Positions 6,059 to 8,653 of a stretch of DNA of 8,653 nt are shown one piece after another. How positions within the stretch are numbered: the first letter of the stretch is position 1; every line of letters begins with the position of its first letter. The stretch lies in the NCBI GenBank assembly GCA_946480525.1, contig CAMLLA010000166.1, positions 1-8,653 on the forward strand, given 5' to 3'. This stretch comes from an uncultured Asticcacaulis sp. Its GTDB lineage: Bacteria > Pseudomonadota > Alphaproteobacteria > Caulobacterales > Caulobacteraceae. The notes below the pieces were generated by a model. The model searched no databases, was not told the origin of the DNA, and saw nothing but the letters and a program-made list of their open reading frames with translations. Position numbers and translations under genes: made by a program.

Positions 6059-7726
6059 TCAGGCCTCGACAAACGGAGCGAAGTCGAACGGACATTCGCG
6101 GCGGTACTGTAGCGTAAGAACCTTAAACTGCGCTTCTCGTTGACCACGCGCAATATGGAAATCACGGTAATTGTGCGCTGCGGCGATATTAAGACGATAA
6201 ACGCTCAGGGGCTTCAGCCGGCCGGTTTCGCGCTTGGCGGCGTATTCGATATTCAGGTCGCGGAGAATGTGGTCGAGACGACGGCCGAGTTCGACTGTGC
6301 TTGCGGGCGGGCCGCTTTCATCCGGGTGTATATGGATGTAGGCCGAATATTGCGCGGACTCCTCATCGGCGAGCACGACGTAGAAGCGGATTTCGCCGGC
6401 GAGGTCCGCGCCTAATCGCGACATGGCTTCGTTGACCTGCTGCTCGCTCAGCTTTTCTCCGGTGATGCTGGTAAAGCCCCTGCCCTTCTGCTTGAAGCTC
6501 AGCGAATGGGTGCGGCCGATCATGGGCCCGGCGCGCAGGATATCGTTCATGACGTAGCGATAGAGGCCGTTCAGCGTGGTGACGATCACCTGATAGTCCC
6601 GGCCTTCGACAAGTTCGTCAACGCGCAGGGTATCACGTCGCCCTTCGTCCCAGTCGTCCGCCGGGATGAATTCAAAGAAGACATCCTCCAGCAGAGGCGC
6701 TGCCAGGTTGCGGTCGGCGTCCAATACCGCCGTTCCGCGCAGTTCACTGGCGACATAGCCGGCTTCGATAAGCCGCGTATCGGCATGGATGGCGCGACGC
6801 ACGGCCTGGGCCGCGATGGTGCAACTGCCGCCGGTCCAGGTGACAACGGCCTTCAGGTTCGGCCACAGGTCGTGGATCGTCGTCCGGTCGATGGCCGACA
6901 GGCGATCGAGATGCGCGGCACGCTCGGGATCGGCGGAAATGGCCGCCTTGACCGCGCGAAACGTATCCGATGGCAAGAGCTCTATGCCGTCGATATGACC
7001 GCGCCGGACGTCTTCGATCAAGCGGAGCCAGTTTTGCTGAAAATAATCGCGCAGGCGAAGGAAGGTCGACGGATTGGCGGTGGAGACTGCCGTCAGGTCC
7101 TCGTGCTTGAGCGCCAGATGGGCGACAATGGCGTATTTCAGACCGGCGTCCTCGATCGAGAAGACCTCGGCGGGGACGACGTATTTGCGACGGATAGGCT
7201 TTGGCAGGGTCTCATAAATCAGGCCGGTAACCGAGCCGATGGGCGTGCCGTCGTCGAGGACATCCTCACGCGTGGCGCCGCTGAGAAGCAGAATTTTGCC
7301 GGAATAGAGGTCGCAACTGCGCAGGAAGGCATAGGCCATGGCGGCCTGGACCTGGGTAACGCGCTTGAGCGCGGCCGGCGTAACGGGGATCAGTTTGGGC
7401 GCCGACAATGTGCCGCTGGTCCGGGCGTACATCAGCGGCTTTTCGCTGACTATGGCGTGCTCTCCCGCGATCTGGCGGTCGATATAGGGACGCAGGTCCT
7501 CATAGGTCGCCAACGGCACGCGCGCACGGAAGTCGTCGACGGTGCGGATGCCGGCAAACCCGTGATCGGCCGCAAAGGCGGTATTGCGGTTGGTCTCCAA
7601 TATCCGTTTCAACGCGTGCACCTGCGCCGCTTCCGGTGATTGCGTCGCCCTCAGCAAGGCCCGGTATGCCCTGCCACCGCGAAAAGACAGGCCGATCCTG
7701 AACAGGGCGTCCGATATCCAGTCCAT
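6059..7726 (-). CDS. GH3-family acyl-acid amido synthetase (ANL-like adenylating enzyme)
   Basis: A 555-residue cytosolic protein of the GH3 family, best known from plant enzymes such as JAR1 that adenylate a carboxylic acid with ATP and transfer the acyl group to an amino acid. The three nucleotide-binding motifs are present in order: a phosphate loop at 101-114 (ARTSGTLSAPKLIP, with T103, S104, G105, K111), the YxxSE motif at 324-328 (YVASE), and motif 3 at 388-396 (LYRYVMNDI; Y389, R390, Y391, D395). A C-terminal domain follows the FTSITGEKLSE stretch (418-428), where the lid lysine and hinge of ANL enzymes would lie. Plant motif 3 usually reads YRYRxGD, so the Val-Met-Asn here is a variant. 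Length is close to plant GH3 enzymes. The ATG shares its A with the TGA of the upstream hydroxylase gene (TGATG), with GAGG 11 bases upstream, which indicates translational coupling. The acyl and amino substrates cannot be read from sequence. Confidence 0.92.
   Translation of the reverse strand: MDWISDALFRIGLSFRGGRAYRALLRATQSPEAAQVHALKRILETNRNTAFAADHGFAGIRTVDDFRARVPLATYEDLRPYIDRQIAGEHAIVSEKPLMYARTSGTLSAPKLIPVTPAALKRVTQVQAAMAYAFLRSCDLYSGKILLLSGATREDVLDDGTPIGSVTGLIYETLPKPIRRKYVVPAEVFSIEDAGLKYAIVAHLALKHEDLTAVSTANPSTFLRLRDYFQQNWLRLIEDVRRGHIDGIELLPSDTFRAVKAAISADPERAAHLDRLSAIDRTTIHDLWPNLKAVVTWTGGSCTIAAQAVRRAIHADTRLIEAGYVASELRGTAVLDADRNLAAPLLEDVFFEFIPADDWDEGRRDTLRVDELVEGRDYQVIVTTLNGLYRYVMNDILRAGPMIGRTHSLSFKQKGRGFTSITGEKLSEQQVNEAMSRLGADLAGEIRFYVVLADEESAQYSAYIHIHPDESGPPASTVELGRRLDHILRDLNIEYAAKRETGRLKPLSVYRLNIAAAHNYRDFHIARGQREAQFKVLTLQYRRECPFDFAPFVEA
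6064..6067 (-). promoter_or_regulatory. Ribosome binding site deciding the MLE-type gene start
   Basis: Minus-strand GAGG lies six bases before the ATG at 6057, inside the last codons of the GH3 gene. The same frame is open further upstream, to an ATG at 6165, but that would overlap GH3 by about 100 bases. The coupled start at 6057 also fits the family's N-terminus. Confidence 0.6.
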
Positions 7727-8595
7727 CAGGGTTTACGCCTCAGCGGCGCCCACAGCTGTGCCCAGAAACCCTGCGGATAGGCGTAGCCGAGGCCCAATCG
7801 TCCTACAGCCTGATCCTTGGGTCGGTGGTAGGTGCCGAAGATCAGGTCCCAGACGATGAAGGTGTGGGCGAAATTGTGCGCCGACTCCTTCCAGTCCTCG
7901 TCGTGGTGCCAGCGATGCACCTCCGGACCGCTGAGGACATAGTTGAAGACACCGAGGCGCAGGTCGATATTGGCATGCTGCAACAGGCCGCTGGTCGCAT
8001 AGACGACGAAATAGAGCGCCAGGACGTCGGGGCCGATACCGAGCACCAGAAAAAGTAGCGTGTCGAGGACGTATTGCAGCGCCTTGTCGCCCGGATGGAA
8101 GCGAAAGACGTTGATAGCGTACAGTTTTGAAGGTGCATGATGGACCTCGTGCAGCCGCCACAGCCACGGCACGGTGTGCGACCAGCGATGCAGCCAATAG
8201 CGCAGGAAATCGCCGATCCCGATTTTCAGCAGGATTTGCGCCCATATCGGCCAGGCCTGCGGCCAGAGATCGAAACTGAGGCCCGCCTTTTGCACGATAT
8301 TCAGCAGGGCATAAGCGCTGAGCCAGCCCAGGCCCAAAGGCAGGAGGACCTGCACAAAGATCATGAAAATCAGGTCGGTTATGGTGTCGCGCGCCTCGGG
8401 CTTCCAATCCGAACGATGAGGGATCAGCCATTCGAACAGGCTGATCAGAAGGAAAGCCGCGATCACGGCGGCATAGGGCGCCACACCCAAGGGGACACCG
8501 GCGGCCCGCAAGGCGTAGTATGTCGCGATTCCCACGGCCAGGCAGACGGGATAGGCGATAATTTTCAACAGATATATCAGCGATCCCCGGCGCAC
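7726..8595 (-). CDS. Fatty acid hydroxylase / sterol desaturase family membrane protein
   Basis: A 289-residue integral membrane protein with likely helices near residues 8-30, 38-58, 71-100, 115-133 and 175-205. The family's eight-histidine di-iron signature is complete: HRWSH (H136, H140), HEVHH (H149, H152, H153) and HRWHH (H227, H230, H231). Extra histidines lie at 167, 207, 240 and 244. Such enzymes use O2 and electrons from a redox partner to hydroxylate or desaturate lipid chains, with the iron site on the cytoplasmic side. The substrate is unknown. The start is GTG at 8595: no ATG exists in this frame back to an in-frame stop at 8643-8641, and GGGGGA lies three bases upstream, a short spacing. 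An ATG at 8599 belongs to another frame that lacks the His boxes. The gene begins 13 bases after the stop of a partial upstream gene and overlaps GH3 by one base, so it is the second visible member of the operon. Confidence 0.92.
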   Translation of the reverse strand: MRRGSLIYLLKIIAYPVCLAVGIATYYALRAAGVPLGVAPYAAVIAAFLLISLFEWLIPHRSDWKPEARDTITDLIFMIFVQVLLPLGLGWLSAYALLNIVQKAGLSFDLWPQAWPIWAQILLKIGIGDFLRYWLHRWSHTVPWLWRLHEVHHAPSKLYAINVFRFHPGDKALQYVLDTLLFLVLGIGPDVLALYFVVYATSGLLQHANIDLRLGVFNYVLSGPEVHRWHHDEDWKESAHNFAHTFIVWDLIFGTYHRPKDQAVGRLGLGYAYPQGFWAQLWAPLRRKP

Positions 8596-8608
8596 GCATC
8601 CCCCGCAG

Positions 8609-8653
8609 TCACTTGAGCATATCGTGCTTGCCGGTTTCGATCATCTGTTGTTT
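8609..8653 (-). CDS. 3' end of an upstream operon gene (partial)
   Basis: The last 14 codons and the TGA stop of a frame entering from the right edge, reading KQQMIETGKHDMLK. The stop lies 13 bases before the GTG of the hydroxylase gene, a normal intra-operon distance. The fragment is too short to identify. It is proposed because the spacing suits an operon and the residues look like an ordinary soluble protein end, but it could be a chance open frame. Confidence 0.45.
   Translation of the reverse strand, partial: KQQMIETGKHDMLK

Noticed and set aside
6506..7639. Plus-strand open frame of 377 codons antisense to GH3
   Set aside because: The minus-strand product has three ordered GH3 motifs. 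The plus-strand translation shows no family features, as often happens in GC-rich genes.
7733..8599. Alternative minus-strand frame starting at an ATG at 8599
   Set aside because: It overlaps the hydroxylase gene in another frame, lacks membrane helices and the His boxes, and is rich in Arg/Pro/Ala as expected of an off-frame shadow.

Overview
The window is GC-rich, densely coded DNA with five complete genes and one gene cut by the right edge. Codon use, ribosome binding sites and overlapping stop/start junctions are bacterial. A type I secreted RTX protein next to a bacterial GH3 enzyme and a di-iron hydroxylase-type membrane protein suggests a proteobacterium, most likely an alphaproteobacterium. 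That placement is a guess from style, because there is no rRNA or other marker gene here.

Left half (29-4363, minus strand): one 1444-residue protein made almost wholly of RTX calcium-binding nonapeptides, with a C-terminal type I secretion region. It has a higher-order layout: a unit of about 250 residues, seen three times with a non-RTX hinge and a fourth time without it, then a tandem duplication of 135 residues close to the C-terminus. No catalytic domain and no ABC/MFP/TolC secretion genes are visible.

Middle (4364-4980): a 191-bp divergent intergenic region with good ribosome binding sites at both ends and a small inverted repeat in its centre, followed by a plus-strand gene for a four-helix inner-membrane protein of 141 residues that I do not recognise.

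Right half (4684-8653, minus strand): a tightly coupled operon. In order of transcription it holds the last 14 codons of an unknown gene, a fatty acid hydroxylase/sterol desaturase family membrane protein (GTG start), a GH3-family acyl-acid amido synthetase, and an enolase-superfamily enzyme of the muconate lactonizing (MLE) subgroup. The hydroxylase stop and GH3 start share one base (TGATG), and GH3 and the MLE-type enzyme are one base apart. The three genes are therefore probably translated together and serve one pathway. A plausible but unproven reading is that a hydroxylated or desaturated acyl chain is joined to an amino acid by the GH3 enzyme, and the enolase-superfamily enzyme racemises or otherwise acts on the N-acyl amino acid. 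This operon is the best candidate for an undescribed system.

The last gene of the operon stays open well past its expected end and runs 297 bp antisense into the convergent membrane-protein gene. Either this is a genuine long 3' overlap, or one of the two reading frames is not what it seems.
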